A stretch of 6,498 nt of DNA from Bacteroidales bacterium. Lineage in GTDB: Bacteria; Bacteroidota; Bacteroidia; Bacteroidales; Muribaculaceae. Positions 5,895 to 6,498 of the stretch are shown in pieces. The stretch is taken from contig CAAEIL010000201.1 in assembly GCA_900755985.1 (NCBI GenBank), forward strand, positions 1-6,498, written 5' to 3'. Every line of letters begins with the position of its first letter. Positions within the stretch are counted from its first letter, which is position 1. The translations under genes and the position numbers were made by a program. The notes under the pieces were generated by a model that saw only the letters and a list, made by a program, of their open reading frames with translations, did no database searches and was not told the origin of the DNA.

Positions 5895-6498
5895 GCGCAA
5901 CACTGTCATTCCAGCCGAGGTCCGCGGCATCATCTTTGACTACGGAGGCACCATAGACACCCGTGGCGACCACTGGGCGCACATCATACGTCAGGGCTGG
6001 GCCGAAGCCGGTCTGAGCGACGTCGACGAGGCCACCTTCCGCGACTGCTACGTCCACGCCGAGCGTCAGCTGGCCCGCGAGCGCATAATACTTCCCGGCG
6101 ACAACTTTCTGATTCTGCTTCAGAAAAAAATGCGTATCGAGCTGCAACATCTTTCCGATATGCAGCGTACGAACCCCTCGGCTGTCGACACAAAAGCCGA
6201 CATCGCCGCCCGCTACTGCTACGAGTATGCACGCACATGCATCGACGAGGCACGCCACGTGCTGCAGGAGCTTGCCCGTCGCTATCCCATGGTCCTGGTG
6301 TCCAACTTCTACGGCAACGTCGACGAAGTGCTGCGCGACTTCGGGCTGCGTCAGTATTTTCAGGGCATCATAGAGAGCGCTGTCGTGGGCGTGCGCAAGC
6401 CCGACCCGCGCATCTTCCTCTTGGGCGTCACCGCCCTGGGTCTTGAGCCTCGGCAGGTGCTCGTCGTCGGCGACTCGCTGCGCAAAGACATACTTCCG
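5881..6498 (+). CDS. HAD-superfamily (subfamily IA) phosphatase, C-terminus beyond window
   Basis: It is probably a magnesium-dependent phosphatase acting on a small phospho-compound or lipid-linked phosphate, and cytosolic as no signal peptide is seen. The window gives 206 residues and the frame is open at the edge. HAD motif I is FDYGGTID (19-26) with nucleophile D20; the general acid/base position 22 is Gly instead of Asp. A helical cap covers about 30-125. Motif II is VLVSN (138-142) with S141, motif III is VRKPDPRIF (171-179) with K173, and motif IV is VVGDSLRKDI (196-205) with D198 and D203. The ATG overlaps the transferase gene by 14 bp, indicating translational coupling. Only the extreme C-terminus (roughly 20-30 residues) should be missing. 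A natural role would be removing a phosphate from the transferase's precursor or product, but this is inference. Confidence 0.9.
   Translation, partial: MENTERNTVIPAEVRGIIFDYGGTIDTRGDHWAHIIRQGWAEAGLSDVDEATFRDCYVHAERQLARERIILPGDNFLILLQKKMRIELQHLSDMQRTNPSAVDTKADIAARYCYEYARTCIDEARHVLQELARRYPMVLVSNFYGNVDEVLRDFGLRQYFQGIIESAVVGVRKPDPRIFLLGVTALGLEPRQVLVVGDSLRKDILP

Noticed and set aside
5118..5933. Minus-strand open frame of 271 codons opposite the CDP-alcohol transferase
   Set aside because: It is a shadow of the real gene; its translation is low-complexity and has no motif, while the plus strand carries the catalytic signature.

Overview
The window looks like a chromosomal segment from a Bacteroidales-type gut bacterium, with Muribaculaceae as a tentative guess. 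The clues are promoter -7 boxes of the Bacteroidetes form TAnnTTTG, no clear Shine-Dalgarno sequences before the starts, GC-rich flanking genes (about 57-65% in lines counted by hand), and a membrane-lipid gene cluster.

Region 1 (1-856, minus strand) is the N-terminal 285 residues of an APC-superfamily basic amino acid/polyamine antiporter; its end lies outside the window. It is read from a well-formed promoter at 934-964. Region 2 (857-1165) is a divergent, AT-richer intergenic stretch with that promoter, a 12-bp tandem repeat and a possible start signal for the next operon.

Region 3 (1166-3941, plus strand) is a complete type II restriction-modification pair of the Sau3AI type. It has a 484-residue MutH/Sau3AI-fold endonuclease and a 442-residue cytosine-5 DNA methyltransferase whose start overlaps the endonuclease stop by 8 bp. 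Both families recognise GATC, which is very rare here: a by-eye scan found three copies where about 25 would be expected. The endonuclease gene is clearly AT-richer than its surroundings, which fits horizontal acquisition. No control-protein or vsr gene accompanies the pair.

Region 4 (4080-6498, plus strand) is a tight operon with its own -7 box: an ATP-grasp-like protein, a CDP-alcohol phosphatidyltransferase (3-bp gap) and a HAD-family phosphatase (14-bp overlap, cut by the right edge). This set suggests synthesis and trimming of a phospholipid or sphingolipid head group. Two catalytic motifs are non-standard: the fourth aspartate of the transferase motif is displaced by one residue, and the HAD nucleophile motif has Gly in place of its second Asp. 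The lipid made cannot be deduced from this window. A G-run cluster able to form a G-quadruplex lies just upstream of the operon.
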